Positions 34,791 to 48,875 are shown, counted from the first letter of the stretch. The stretch: DNA of 64,000 nt from Ifrita kowaldi (GCA_013398055.1 VZRS01009527.1:3957-67956), one strand, 5' to 3'. Numbers and translations: made by a program. The notes: a model not told the origin generated them from the letters alone.

Positions 34791-35579
34791 TGCTGCCAAG
34801 TAAAATAACAGGTTGAAAAGTTCAGAATAGGCAGGGGAATTTTCTTCCATGATCCCTAGCTAAGCTCTGGCAGCCTTTGCCACAGGGCGTTGTGGGGGCC
34901 AAAACTCTACCCAGGTTCAAAGGCAACCAGAGGAGCTCATAGAAGCAAAGTCTATTAGCACTTAGGACACATGAGCTTATGCTTCTCCTTTGGGAAGTCC
35001 TGAAGCTGTTGATTGCTGGGAGTGCATTCTGGCAAAGCATCACTGTGTGCTTAGCCTGTTTTGATAGTCTGACTTCAGCATCTCTTACTGGTGTCTGTGC
35101 AAGAAAGGATAATGAGCTGGAGGATGCAGCAATCTGGCCTAGTATAGCTGTTCTTACTTTTCTAGCATGTCTTTTTTCCCTTGTGAGAGAAGTGCCTATT
35201 TGATTCAACAGCTCCCCTGAGATACAGGTGATAAAAACAATAACTCACATCTGGAAGTGAATTAAGCTTCAATCAGCAGTGTCCCAGTTTTCTGCAAACC
35301 TGTGAGACTGCAAGCAAGTAATACAAGCAGTACAGGATATTGATGCTATTTCTTACCTACTAATACCTTTCACCTTTTTTGAATGCTGCATTTCTCTAAA
35401 AAGCTTCAATCTATCCATCCTATAGTGATCTCTTGAGCTACTTGTGTTTTACCTTGGTGTGAAAGTGAGCTCGTCATCCAGAAATGAAAGAAATTGAAGA
35501 GTATCTTTTAGACCTTATTTGGAGCTCTGTTAACCCTGTTAAGATAAATACTCCCTGATTATATAGACTTTAGAAAAGC
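34791..35579. other. Noncoding stretch, nothing recognised
   Basis: Open frames of about 128 (minus) and 74 (plus) codons at 34822-35208 overlap on opposite strands and lack any domain signature. Confidence 0.45.
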
Positions 35580-35598
35580 GGGGGGGGGGGGGGGGGGN
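35580..35598. repeat. Poly-G run (18 G) ending in N
   Basis: Eighteen consecutive G (35580-35597) followed by a single N. It could be a real G-quadruplex-forming run, but it may equally be a sequencing or gap-closing artefact because the next base is undetermined. Confidence 0.9.
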
Positions 35599-38500
35599 TT
35601 GCATTTCTGCAATGTGAGCTTCATAATCCTCACAGTGTTAACCTTGTTATCTGCTCTTAATTTCAGACAGTGTATTCAGAAATATATTCTGAAATAAATA
35701 TTTCTCCATTTGTGATTCCTGGCCCTCCAGTTTCTCAGTTTATGGTGCCTTTGTGGGTTAGCACAAAACTCTCCAATTTCTGACTTGCTACAAAACAAGA
35801 TGGAAATTATTAACCTACTTAAGATTAAAATTCCTTCTTGCATAGGTCTGTATAGTTACCATAATTTCTTTCAAACAGCAAACATATCATAGAGTCCAAA
35901 TGCCAAAGGAAGATACTACTGCTAAGTTGCAGATAAGATATTATCAAGAAACTAAGGTGTTTCTTTTTTTCATATAGGTGTTGCTTGGAGTAGCCAACAG
36001 GAGAAGTTATTGGGAAAAATTGTTAACCAAATGCTCCCTGGTGTTGTCTGATTCCCTTTCTCTGCCATAAGCAGACAATGTGCAAAACAATCAGTTAGGA
36101 AGTGGCCCTATGTCCACCAAATACTCATAGGCATAAATGACAACAAGCCCACCCTGTCCTCCCTGGTTTGTTTGTCTGTTTTGGGAGTTTCAGAGTTGGG
36201 GTCTTTTGAGGGTTTTTTGGGGTCTGGGTTGTTTTGGGATTTTTTGAGTGTGGGTAATTTTAATAAGTTAGAAATGTTTTCTCAGAGAAGTTAAAATCCA
36301 TATTAAAGTAAGTTGTCACATAGGCAACAAGTAAGTACAAAACCAAGTTAAAATACTTTTTTTTTTATCACACTTCTTGGATATTTTTATTGGAAAGTCC
36401 AGGTGGAAGGGTGGTAGAGCAGAGATTTAATGGCAAAGTGAAGTCAGTGATCCTCGCTTACCTGAGATCAGAGCTCTGCAGGAGTAAACAGATGCATTCA
36501 GCCCCTGGGACCAGGAGGGCCAGAGCCTGCTGCTGTGGGTTTGTGTTATCCATATGTTTGGGGGGAACCTTCTGTCTTTCTTCTATTTCTATTAATGCAC
36601 TTAAAGGAGTAGAAAGGTGAACCCTCATTGGATCAGCTTCTTTGAAAAACAGCAATCTTCTTGTGTTTAGTCACTGCTTAAGGATATTGAGATCTTGGAG
36701 AAAGACAAACATACCTAGAAGCTATCAATTTATTTGGAAGAAAAGAAACCACTGAGTAGGAGTAGTCACTCTCAAGTCAGTCATCTCAGGAAGACCAACT
36801 GATGATTTGGGGACAGAATTGCATTATTGTTCTCACAAATTCATAGATGGTACAATAAATAGAATTGTACATTTGCTACTTTTTCTCCCTCACTTTGCAG
36901 AATAATAGAGAAAGTTTCTTTAGAGTCTAGATAATAGGCTTGGTAATGAGGTGGCCTCAGGAAATGGATGAGTTAACTGTCCTCTTTTATGTCTGTCATG
37001 GATGAACGAAGAGTGGTTGGAAAATTTAATGGAAATAAAGTATCTGCTCTGCTGAATATGGAAAATATAAGCATGGACAATCAAACTGTTATTTGCTACT
37101 TGAATGCTGTGGTTACATGGCACTGCTCGCTGTGGAAGGTATAAATTGAGTAGTTTCACAGTGGCAAGAGCACTAATTATGCAGGAAGTGTCGTGGAGCA
37201 GACCAAAATGCTGCAAACACCCAAACACCCTTGCTGTGCCATCACCCTTTACCAAAGGTGAAACCAAAAATCATTCATTTTTCTCAATAATGTTATCTAA
37301 TAAGGTCCTATTCTATTAGGATGTACCATATTTCATCCTGAATGTGGTTCAAATGCCCTTGCTAGAGAAAGTCCAAGTATTTGTTGCTGAGGGTAGCCAG
37401 CAAATTGACAGATCATACTGTGCTGGCACAGCCATCAGTAAATCTCTGTATTGAGTTTGGACATGACAGTTTTTCATTAACTTTATTATTTTCCAGAAAG
37501 TTCACACAGGAGGCTCAAACCTATTTTCTTCTCTCCCAAAAGCTCCCAAGAGCTGGTGTATCTGGCCTTAGTCTTGTGTTTTTCTACTGTTTACCCCTGC
37601 TCCAGTTTGGACAGTGAAAGTTATTGGTTTACAGTGCCTTTATAGCCTATTACTATTTTTGTGGTTCTATAGCAACTAGAATCCTTGAAGAGGATGTGGG
37701 AATTTTCTGTCCATTTTTTTTGACAAATATCTGTCACTTGGTTTGCCTACTCATTCCCTTGTTACTGCCTACATAGCCTTCAGTTCTGCCCTGGAAAGAT
37801 GGAAAACTCACAGAGGCAGGAGAAAAACCTACTCATTAGTGCTGACATTTAGAAGCTGGGGGTGTATTACACAATTCAGCTGCCTCGCAGGGGGCAGTTT
37901 ATGACATTTCTACTTCCCTCTGCCCCTCACTGCCATCCCTGCCCTGTGCTTCATCATTGCTCTTCAGCTTTACTGATAAGATTGTTAAAAAAATAATTTT
38001 TATTGATGCTTCACTTCTGAAAGAGATAGCAAGTAAAGAGCAGCTTATCTCTCCCGGGCCAAACAAGCTGAAGTGTATGGATCCAGTGGTGCAGTAACAA
38101 ACTGGTTTCTCTGCTCCAGGCTGGACTAGATCCCTCAAGCTATTCAGGGCCCATCATGCCAAACACTGTCCCTACATACACATTCCTGCTGATCCCTGAT
38201 TGAAATGCATGCAGTAACTGCACATAACCAGGGACAACGTGCTCTCAGATGAGGAGGTGATGGGCGAAATGTCCAGTTAGGCTGGCTGGACAGTCACTGC
38301 ATGCTCACTGCATGCCACCCAGTAGCTAAATGTCCCATTGCCCATGAAGTGATGTTGATGGTGTTGTCCTATAGATGTAGGCACTTGTTGAAGCCAGAAA
38401 AGACATCAGTGATATCTCAAGGATTTCAAAAGGAAACGACACATGGTGAGAATGATACCTGTCACTCCAGGCACAGGCGTGTGGGTGTTATTCTGTATGC

Positions 38501-41500
38501 ATGTTCTCAGGCTGAGGATGTCGCTGGCAACTGTATGGCACCAGTGACAGTGATATTTATTTTTGCCTGCATCTGAGTAAATCTTTCTGATGAAGACCTT
38601 TCTGTGGTGACATGTGGTGTCGATGTTTGGCAGATCGTAGAGCTCACCAATTTGGCACAGGAAAACATAAAATCTGATACTGAACCAAGTAAAAGCTGTG
38701 TTGGATTGCCTCAGTAGCCTTACTGAAAAATGTCATTTTGTGTCTGTGAGACCATCTCCTTCTGTGGTCACAGCTGAGGGGGGGCATGCTGCTTTTAGTA
38801 GACCTGCTTTACCACCGCCTAGGTGTCAGCCAGCCAGCACCCTCAGCAGCTCACTGCTCTGCCCCTGGCTGTGCTTCCTGGCTCAGAGGGTCTTGCTAGA
38901 CTTCTTTCTCATTCCTGGGAGAGGTTGAGTATCTCGTGACCATGGTTCTCCACTGAAATTTGGTGTTAAGTTATACAAACTGCACGATGGAGGATGAATA
39001 TGATCATGCTAGAGCAGAGTGTAGCTACAAGGCTTCCTTTGGCTTGACTTGAAGGTTGAATTCATGGAGAGGGCTTGAGCAACTATTGCCCTTAATTTGT
39101 GCCGCCAGTTTTTTTACAGAGGTCCTTATCAGTGCCAAGCAGAAATAAATGTCCTGCAGCTTGTAAACAATGCATAAATTCGAAGTCAGTAATTTCATTT
39201 CACATTAGTGTGTCAGACTGTAAACTCTGGCAGGTAAATACTCCATCTGACAAGCTCTTCTGCAGGGGTGGCAATATTTGAAACAGGGTAAAAAGAGCAA
39301 CACAGGGTCAGCAAAACACACTTCATGTTATGAATCAGAAGCTTTTGTTTTGTGAGAGAGGTGGATGAAAAGGTCTTGATGTAGCTCTGGTTTTAAACTC
39401 ACATAAAGGGGGTCGTCTTTTTCCAGAGAAGCTGACATTTAACTTGATGTAATTTTCCAATAAGATACTGAAAACTAAGGTCTTTGACCTAGCAAACTGA
39501 TGGTCTGTCAGAGTATCTCATGGGAGCCAGTGTTCTGGTAAACAGAGCTTACAAGTTCAGGCAACAGTGGTGAATTTCAGTACTTTTATCGAGGCTGCTT
39601 TTTAAGCTTTTTATCATTTATGGGTAATTCCAGTCCTGGGCTAAGTTATGCAGCTTCATACCCTTGTATCTGCTGGCATTTTGAGAGTGCCCTGTACTTG
39701 GTGGTGGGTTACATTCCCAGAGTGCTCAGGAGACTCATCAGGATGGTGCTGCCTCAGGCTACGGACATCAAATCAGGAGCTCTCTGTTAGGCACATTTGA
39801 CTTGATTGGCTATAGGAGGGTTACACACTCATGTATGCAGCTCTTCCAGGCTCTGTTGAAAAAGTCCTCACAGGGTATTTCCAGACAGGTTTTGCTTTGA
39901 AAGCTGCTGCTGAGCACTGGCTTTCACAGGTTTCTACTGCTTTGGATAATTTGCCTGTTTAAGCACCACATCCAGCGCAATGCTGTAAACAAGGGAGCAA
40001 ACAGCTACATAACTATGATTCCCAGGAGAGAATGATCTGTTAAAAGGGAAAAGTGCTTGTTTTGTCACAGCTGAATTACTAATATTCCTATAAATTGCTT
40101 CTCTGGGGTTGTGTAACGTGTTTGGCAAAATGGCAATAAGAGATGTTGAAATGGGGAACAGACTTAGAGGAGTAGAAATGGAAGGAAGCCAAGCCAAAAT
40201 ACACAGTGAGCCTTTTCCAAAGACAGGTCAGCAATGATCCAAGTGTATTCCCACAAAATGGAAGTTCAGAAGGGAACTGTAAGCAGTGGAAAATATTGCA
40301 TGCTCAACTTATGTTACAAACTTCGGTCACTCTGAGTTCACTGCAGAAAAAGATGTTTCGAGAGCTTAAAGTCCTTTCTTATTAATTTATTTTCCCATTT
40401 TCTTCTCCTATATTTAAATATTTTTGTGTTAGGTAAACTAAACTAGGAGGAAAAAATTAACTGTTTTTCTAACACAGGAAACCTTAACAATAAAAATACT
40501 ACAGAACTTTTCACTATAGCATTTGTCAGGATAATACCTCAATTTTTCCTCAGGAGGAAGGCAGCTTAAAGAAGTTTTATGGAGTATGTTTCCACTTGGC
40601 TTTTGTCTTTATTTTAGGCTTGAAAATTACTTGCTGCCTTGCTGGTTTCTACCATCAATGCCCTGTGCTTACACACCCCTCTGTTTTCTGCAAGTAGGCC
40701 CCTTTGAAGACAACTTTGTCACACTCATTAATATTTAGCTTGTCTTTATTTGTAAAACTGCTGTTTGCAGTGTGCGTATCTGGTACCAATGTGTTGCTAT
40801 CTAATCACAAACTAGATGCAACCTATGCTTTTCTTTTGTTTGGAAGCAGACAGAAACCATTAGAAAAGATCAGAGAACAACCTGCTCTACAGCTCTGACA
40901 CTACAAAGGGAAAAGGCAACCTGGTAGTACTAACAGCATCAAACTTCTGGCACTGATTACACTCCTAAGTCAAGCATTATTAATTGAGAGAGACAGAGAT
41001 GCTTTCTTTATTGAGAAGGGAATGTATAGGAGGAGGGTAATTTAGATAAATTGGCTGACCCTTAGGAGGTGCATCTGACTCTCACTATTACCTACAGAGA
41101 AGCTGAAAGACTTATTGTAGGCATCAGCAATTAGGTGACATGAGTATCCACCTCTGCCTCAATTTCTCAGTTAATAAGGAAATACCATGTCACACTTGTT
41201 TGTGGCGTTTCATTACTCTCTTCAGAAAGCAGACCAGATATCTTTGTGGGTTCTCCCTGCTCACATTCTCACAAAAAGAATTAGGTCAGTAACCCTTCTC
41301 CCCTTCCTGGCATTTCTAGTTGGTCAGGTTGCCCATCTCTGTTTTCTTATCCCCATGTTCTATTATTCTGTTGTCCCACACAGACCTTTACATGTTATAC
41401 ACTCCAAGTGTCTCCAGGCTGGAAGCTTCTGCATTTACTTTATATTGAAATTGAAGTAAAGGAGGGGAAAAAACATCTTCCTGAGCTGAACAATCCTGGA

Positions 41501-43041
41501 CATTCCACTGAATTGACACTTGAGACAGAGAAATTCCTTCTGCAGGCCAGTCACATCAAGGTGGTCAGCCCTGCTGGTGCTCTGGTCCCTTTGCTGCTAC
41601 CATGGGAGATGTGAGGTCAAACTCAGTCTCCTGGTTCATAAATAACTGGGGATGTAACAACTGCCAATTTCATCCAGCCAGTTCATTATGAGAGCTCTTT
41701 TCTACCCTGCCCTTTAGTGGTTATTGTACATCTCTCCTCTGTGGGCTTTTTCCTCATGGAATTAGGTGTGTGGTGCTCCACTGCTTGGGTGGCTGCTCAG
41801 CCATGTTGAGGATGTGGGAACCGTGATACCTTGCAGTGTCATGTTTTCCCCAGATGCTGCCACAAGGAACTTGTTTTTAGCCTTGGTACAAAGCTCCCCT
41901 TCTCCCAGCCACGGGAATTCAACTTTTTACTGATGTAGCTGGTTTACAGTTACGGATTTCTGTACCTCTTGGCTATGTTTTTTTAATCTGTTCCTTTAAA
42001 ATATGCTTTTAAACAACATGTTGCTAGTGTTCCCTGTTTGATGTGACCGTGGGGATCAGAGGTATGTTTTTCTCAAAGACATGTATTAAGAAAAGCTCAT
42101 TATTTGCCTTTTCAAATTACATGCACTGGGGTCTCCAGCTGCTCTGGAGAAGGGCTTCCTAGCTGCAATGCTGAGTCCATTATCCTACCACCTCTGCCAA
42201 GGAGGAAGAGATGAGCTGGCCTTTGTAGAGCTCATGGAGAGGTGAACTAGCTGTCTGTTGGAAAACCCAGATTATTGCAAAAGAAAAATGTCCAGTTAAG
42301 ATGAAAAGCCTGAAGTTGTATGTCACAGAATGGCAAGTGAAGCAAAGCAGTAATTCAGTTTTGTTTTTATGGTGCTGATCAAAATATTTTGGAATAGTAT
42401 ATTGTACAGAGTAGGAATATTTCCTTCTAGCTCAGGGCAAAATGAGAGTGTATCCCCTGTCCTCTTGCAGAGCCTCATGATATTTACAGTTTGACAGTCT
42501 CATGCTTCAGTTCTCCATAGCATTGCTCCCCGGATGACCTGCATTTCTTGTGCTAACCTATAGTCAAAATTCCCATGAAAAGAGCATTGATCTGACCACA
42601 GTTTCTGGTAAAATGCTTTGGAATAAAATGGGAGATAGTGCTTCAAATTGCAGCTCCCCAAGCCTCCAAAGCCAGAAAGAGTAAACAGTTTAATTCAAAA
42701 ACTCAAAGATGTATGCTTTAAGTCATCTTAGGTTTTGAATTTTTTTTTTCATTTTCTCAAAGATAAAAGTAAAAAAGAAGGAGGAAGCTGGCTCTGAGGG
42801 GGTTTTTTGTGATCTTACAAAGAATTTCAAAAAGTAGCAGCTTCCTGAAATCTTTTTTATAGACCTTATAACAAAAGTAACAAAACAAACTTCAGAATAA
42901 TAAAAAAATCCCAACCCACAGGTGTGCATGAGTATGTATAATATGGAAAAAGAATAAGTATGTTCTCCAAGGTCATGTTAAAAGCAGAAGTGAATAAAAA
43001 CTACTTAAATGTGGGTTCACCTTTGCTTTTTTTGTCTGCAG
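35599..43041. other. Noncoding stretch with G/T-rich tract
   Basis: No gene recognised. Position 36170-36256 is G/T-rich, with repeated GGG(G) groups separated by T runs (potential G-quadruplex on the plus strand). The rest is ordinary AT-rich sequence. Confidence 0.5.
36170..36256 (+). repeat. G/T-rich low-complexity tract
   Basis: Contains TTTTGGGAG, TTGGGGTC, GAGGG, TTTTGGGGTCTGGG and TTTTGGGATTTTTT in close succession. Several G-triplets in a row could form a G-quadruplex. Confidence 0.6.
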
Positions 43042-43153
43042 ATCTCACCTGTGGTAACACATATAGCTCATGGAGTACAAATTACGTGTAGTGGGCATTC
43101 ATGTGGAAAATCTATATGGCTAAAGCATCCTGACAAACCACAGTTCCTGCTGG
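43042..43153 (+). other. Exon-like segment (strong acceptor and donor, open frame, unrecognised)
   Basis: CTTTTTTTGTCTGCAG ends at 43041, an excellent 3' splice site. After 112 bases a consensus donor GTGAGT starts at 43154. The first frame is open throughout and contains THIAHGVQITCSGHSCGKS, protein-like but not a family I know. A second possible donor (CAG/GTGGGT) lies at 43207. It could be an exon of an unannotated or noncoding transcript, or a chance pseudo-exon, which are common in introns and gene deserts. Confidence 0.22.
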
Positions 43154-43755
43154 GTGAGTTAAGAGTCTGTCTTGAGGGAATGAGGGATTCAAAACTCCCC
43201 ATGCAGGTGGGTGTAAATCTCTTCCTCCTTTCATGTTTTTAGCTTTGCTGGTGGTTTTAAGTCCCAGTTACAAGCATTCATTGGAATGAAATGAGAGTCT
43301 CAAGGTGCTGCTGCACGGTTCATTAACCCCAGGGTTTTTGATGGACTCTTTCCTTGCTGTGGTTTCCATGGTTAGCTCTGTTCTCTGGAGTGATCCTGAA
43401 CCTGCTGCCATTCTCACCTGCACCACCATAAAGGGAAGCTGCAGCCCGTGTCAGTTTGCAGAGGGAGCAATACCTCACGGCTTCTGAGTCATGCCCTAAA
43501 GGCTAAAGGGGCTTTTCTTGCATCATTGTTTTCTATACTAAGCAAGAACTCTGAGCCCATTAAACTTGAGCTTTTTATTTTCTTTTTCACTATAGTAATG
43601 AGTTGAAAGTGCTTCTGCATTATGTAACTATATAGTTCTGTGTTGTTTTTTGGGGGTTTTTTTGTTTTTTTTTTTAAAGCTAGAAAATAGAACCCTGACT
43701 GCTGTGTGTATTTATCCCCTAAAAATTAGTACAGCCCATAAGAAAGAGATGGGTT

Positions 43756-43782
43756 GATGATGGTGATGATGATGATGATGAT
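43756..43782. repeat. (GAT)n microsatellite
   Basis: Nine GAT-type triplets with one GGT interruption. Confidence 0.9.
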
Positions 43783-45610
43783 TTGTTAGCTTCTGGCAAA
43801 GGATTGCAAAGTGTGATTTATGCAGCAGGCTTCAATAATGTAGTAAGAATATATTTGTAATGTAGATACACATGGCTGAGGTTAACTGCCTCTTTTAAAT
43901 TTTCCAAAGGAAAAAATTATCCCTTTTCCTTCAGCAAGCTATGAAGGTCATCATGAAGCCCAAAACAGGTATTTTAGCTTGATCAACTGATCCTTTGGGT
44001 AAAGCTTTTGTTTTTGAGAGCCAACGGAAAACTGCCACAAGCTGCTTGAATGTCTACTGAAGACAAACCCAAATCTGGTCTGGGATGCTGAGGGTGTTGT
44101 TGCCTGCAGTCAGCTGGCCTCATGTCTTTGCTATTGTAGGCTGTAAAACACAAACATCTGGCCTGCCTAGGTAGACATGGAGCAACTCTGCTGCCAGGAC
44201 TGCTCTGCAGTTTGTGGGATCGTGTGTGATCTAGTGAGTGGGTGTATTACCTCCCTGTGCTGGGCAGCAAGGTACCGTCAAAAACTGCAGACTTCAACCC
44301 ATGTAAGGCTTTTACAACTCACAGAAATGGCTTTGTGCCTTGCCCAGAATGGTTGAAGTTACCTCAGCTCACTTTAACTCTTCCAAGTCATAAATTCCCT
44401 GGCAGTCGGTGCCAGGTTGCACTGCCAGGTCCCACAACTGGTAGAAGGAGGGACCCTCACCACTCCCTGGGGTTCCCTTAGGACAATCTTGCAGGCTGAG
44501 CTGCTCCTTGGTTTGCTCACCTGTGGCAAGTCCCTGTGGCTGCCCAGAGCCCACCTGCATGAAAATGTGGTGGGCACTGCCAGGGCAGTTTGCCCACATC
44601 ACTGCGCGCTCGGGGCCATCTGAGGATGGGGCAGCACAGCTCTGCACAAAGCCCTTCCTGTGGGGCAGGGATGCCATATATGGTTGCTAGCAACCACTTC
44701 ACATGCCAAATAAAATTCCTCAGCAACAGAAAACAGAAGTTATGACAACGGGCCAGCTATATATCCAGATGTACAGGAATATGTACTTTGTCAGCCTCAT
44801 GTAGGGCTATTGGAGTGAAGTTTTGGAGTTATGAGGTTTTCTTTTAGCTGAAACAAGAGGCAAACTTCTACTCTGTGAAAGGCTTCTATTTTTGGAGGTC
44901 AATCATTCATTTAATTGAAAAATATTTAGTTTAGCCCCATGTTTTGCTCTCTGGAAAAGGCTCAGCAATCTGAGCATTATTCATGCAAACCTCCACAGAA
45001 GTAAAGCTTGCTAACTATGAAGGTTCAAGGCTTTGCTCTGCACAGAGTAAGTTGTGTTTGTGCTACTGAAGTCAGTAACACTATACACTTGCACATCTGC
45101 TGAGCATCTTGTCCACAAGTATCTGCAATAAGCTGGCAGGGATATTTATTTCATTGAATGAGGTTGGGCTTTTTTTATTATTCCTGTTTGTATCATCCAA
45201 GATACACACTTCAAGAACTGATTCTCATCCTCTGTGTCTGAGTGCGTTCTCACGTCAGAGCCGTCTGTGAATGTGACCAGAGAATTGGGCTTCTGGCCAG
45301 TAAAACTAATATTTTACAAAAGGACGTATCAGGCAATGTAAACTGCCCTCACAAGGAAAGTTTACATGTCTGAAATGTCTAATGCTTTTTTAAACTTCTG
45401 TCTCTCTATCCACTGCCAACTTTCTCCAAGAGAATCATGATTCCTAAGACATCCTTTCCGATCATAAATTATTCTTGCATATCCAGCCAGAAGACAGACT
45501 ATGTAGTTGCTGGCCTGTCTCAAATGGATATGGCAGGTAATTATCAGTCTCGTTAGTAAACAATTCACAATCAGCTAAAAATTTTTGGTTTAATTGTATG
45601 CATGACAAAA

Positions 45611-45681
45611 GAATATATTAAACTTCAATCTGCAGTTTCATTAAATAAATGAATACATTAAACTCCCTTCTGCAGTTCCAT
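45611..45681 (+). repeat. Diverged 31-bp direct repeat (period 40)
   Basis: Copy 1 (45611-45641) and copy 2 (45651-45681) share the pattern GAATAYATTAAACT...TCTGCAGTTYCAT, separated by TAAATAAAT. This is an old local duplication. Confidence 0.75.
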
Positions 45682-48465
45682 AAGCAGCAGAGGAGCTAAC
45701 ATTCAATACACTGTGAGTTATTCTAAATCTTCTTATCCTGGAGTTAGTGAAGAACTCCATTTCCCTTTATTTCCTGTATCCTGCTCTTTCGAGACCTGAA
45801 CAAAACATCACACCCCAAGATGGTCATGATTGTGCTCTGTTGGGAAGCAATACTGAAAGAGCGTGATAGATTTTCTTAGTTCCACCTACATTCACTGCCA
45901 TTCTCAGATATAATTGTTTTTCTCCTTTGGCTCACTCTGCCTCTCCACTGAGGATTATGGAGTTCCTTTAGAAATTAGCCCATGCTGCAATTGCCAGAAA
46001 AATGGTCTTTGTCTCTAGATTCATGGTTTGCTATTTTTTTCAGCATGTAATAATATGTGCATGCCTGGGGACTCACAAAAACCTGAGGCCTCTCATTATA
46101 TGTTCCCCTGCTCCTGTCACAGGTGTACAGAATTTAAATGCTGGCTTTATGTTTTTAACTCTCATGCAGCCTTCCATACCACACTGACTTTCACCTCAAT
46201 CTCATCTGGTTTAGGTGTGGGGTTTCTTTCTGCAACACCTCTTTGTCTCAAGTCATTGCTTCATTTGCTCTGAAAAGCTGCTCCAATTCCCACACTACTT
46301 TTGGAAGCTAAAATCCAGTGCCATGCAGGAGTTAAAATACGGAGGCCTGTGTTGTATCCAGGACTGTAGCAGTCAACTCACAGAAGCAGCTTCATAAGAT
46401 ACAGAGGCCTCTAGGATGAGGACTATGTTTTTGATACTATGTATGTGCATAGACCTGTGCCTGTGTTGCTTTTCATTGTCTCACTTTTTCTCATTGTATT
46501 TGCAAGAAGTTAAAATACTCTTATTTTTAGCAATAGTGGCCTCTTTCTAAGACTTTTATTACACAGGATTTCAACAGGTGATAGTCCCAGGTGTGTTGTC
46601 CTTCAGGTTAATACTCCCTACCTATGCAAACTTAGCTTATCAGGTTTTTAAAATGCTATTTGAACAATATTGACACTGTTTTTCATAAGACAGCTTAATT
46701 ATAATTCCCTGCTTACAAAGTAATATCATTCAAATCACAGCTGTCACAAAACATAACAATCAAATTGTGATCCAATGTGTGACATTATGCTCAGCTGGTT
46801 TGTCATAGGTATGAAATACAGAATTTATGTATGAGATCATATATTCTTTAAGGAGATCTGGACAGTGACAAGAGTAATGCAGAACCACTACCCAGAGTCA
46901 ACATCACCAAGAAGTCCCAGGCCAAACTTGTACCATGGATTTAACATTTGTTTGCACATACCTGTGTGTGTAATTTCAAACTGTTTACACTATTGCCTCT
47001 TCTGTTTTAAACAATGTTTTAAACAATGGGTTTATTTAAATAAGTTTTCTAACACTAAAAGCAGACAGTAATGGAGTGTCTATGATATTTCTTTACTTGC
47101 TGGCAATTTCTCTTGCATTGGTGTCCTCTTGCTTATACCAAGTTTTACGTTGTGCAGAGCTTGGTCTGTTGGCTGCCACCAGAATATGCGGTTCTGCTGC
47201 CCCCCTTCCCTGTTGTGCACAATCTGGGTACAGTAAATAGCTGCTAAATATCTGGTCAAGGCAGGAACTGGTTCAGTGAACAATTCAACACCCCACTAAT
47301 CCCCCACAACAGCAACTAGTTCTGTGGGAGGTGAGCAAGCTGGACTGATGGAGCTGGACTGATGCATGGGAGGACAGCAGATGCTGCAGGCCCAAAGGAA
47401 GATGGAGAAGGATGGCCTTCTCCTCTTGGTGGCTGCCCATTGTTACAGCACATCAGCTTTAATGCACAGCTGTGCTCTATTTTCTTCCTCCTATAGAAAA
47501 GGTTCCTGTTTTCAAGGTTTTCTCATCCTCTGCACTATAATGTCTTTAAGTGAAACATACACTTTGATATGTTTTCAACACAAGAACAGATATTCCATTT
47601 CCATAGGCAGTTGCAAACTTTTCTATTTCTCAAGGCTTTATTTCCCCTTCCAGGGAGTATGCCTGAAGTTTCACCCATCTGTATTCCGCATGAGTCAACT
47701 TTCTCTGCAAAATCTTTATTTTAGATTCAGATGTCACATTAATCAACATAGTCATGCCCTGTTTGTAATAATCTTCTCATCTAAATCCAACATAAAATTC
47801 CAATCAGTGGAAGTACCTAGATCTTGAATTCCGATATTTTTTCCTCTCCTTAGCTGAAGTTTCCTTTATTTGGAATAGACGCACTTTGGACTAGTTTAGG
47901 GTATAGGTTTTTTTTCCTTTTCACACTCTGGTATAAAAATGTCTGGTTTTCCTGCATACAGACTAGTCTTTCCCAATAGCTGGGCACTGCATTTGTCCCA
48001 TGTGTGCTGCTTAGCTCTTGCAAGGCTGGGCTGCTCACAGGCTTTGTAGAATAAGCACACTCAGTTGCCTGTGCTACTTGCTGTCTGAGAGTCTTCCCAC
48101 CAAGATCTGATAGGTACAATCTGTACATCTAATTAATCTTGGTTTCTTCTAAGTTTAAATCCGGCAAGTTTTAAAAAGGTTTGGATTTCTGATCCCCATT
48201 AAAACACTAATGTGACTAAAAGACTGTAGTACTTTCTTCCGTAGTCCAGAAGAAAGTGTTTGACCGCACAGCTGACATACTTTGATTCTCTGTGAAGTTT
48301 CAGTTACCCAAAGTCTCTCTAATGCCTAGGAGAGAGAAAAAAATTACAATAACTATGGCAATTCTATACCTTTTTTGTGTGGTTTTGAGGTGTTTTGTTT
48401 GGTAGTGGGGTTTTTTTTGGAACTCTGTACCTTGTCACGGAAAGACTTTGTAACTACACAAAAGA

Positions 48466-48875
48466 CATTGAGGCGCTGGAGTGCTTTCAGAGAAGGACAA
48501 CAAAGTTGGCAAAGAATCATATGAGAAGCGAGCTGGGATTATTCAGCCTGGAGAAAAGGAGGCTATGGGGGAGGCTTATCACTCTCTACAACTACCTGAA
48601 AGGAGGTCGTAGTGAGATGGGGGTCGGTCTCTTCTCCCAGGTAACAAGCAACAGGACAAGAGAAATAAGCCTCAAGTTGTACCAGTGAATGTTTAGGTTG
48701 GATATGGGGAGAAATTTCTTCACTGAAAGAGTAGTCAAGTGCTGGAACAGGCTGTCCAGGGGAGGGTGGAGTCACCGTCCCTGGTGGTATTTAAAAGGCT
48801 TGCAGATTTGGCACTGAAGGACAAGATTTAGTCGCAGACTTGGCAGTTTTAGGTTTATGGTTGAACTCAATGATC
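48466..48875 (+). mobile_element. CR1 LINE 3' end, first part (host element)
   Basis: Shows the well-known avian CR1 ORF2 C-terminus and 3' UTR: CAGAGAAGGACAACAAAG, then a frame reading LGLFSLEKRRL and TLYNYLKGG and GVGLFSQVTSNRTR, followed by AATTTCTTCACTGAAAG, TGGAACAGGCTGTCCAG and GGTGGTATTTAAAAGGCTTG. The frame breaks around 48688 and the element is 5'-truncated, as most CR1 copies are. It is interrupted at GATGATC/48876 by a second CR1 and resumes at about 49150. Confidence 0.93.

Larger units (their letters stand above)
43154..48465. other. Noncoding stretch with small repeats
   Basis: Contains T-rich sequence at 43640-43677, a (GAT)n microsatellite, a 31-base direct repeat at 45611-45681 and a short double GTTTTAAACAAT near 47004-47027. 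The window 44390-44660 is GC-richer, with overlapping open frames on both strands but no recognisable product. Confidence 0.5.

Noticed and set aside
38110..38140. CCAGGCTGGACTAGATCCCT as a CR1 3' end
   Set aside because: Only a short CR1-like string; the flanking consensus and the ATTCTATG end are missing.
48395..48688. 97-codon plus-strand frame as a host gene
   Set aside because: Most of it is the C-terminal end of CR1 ORF2, a transposon remnant.
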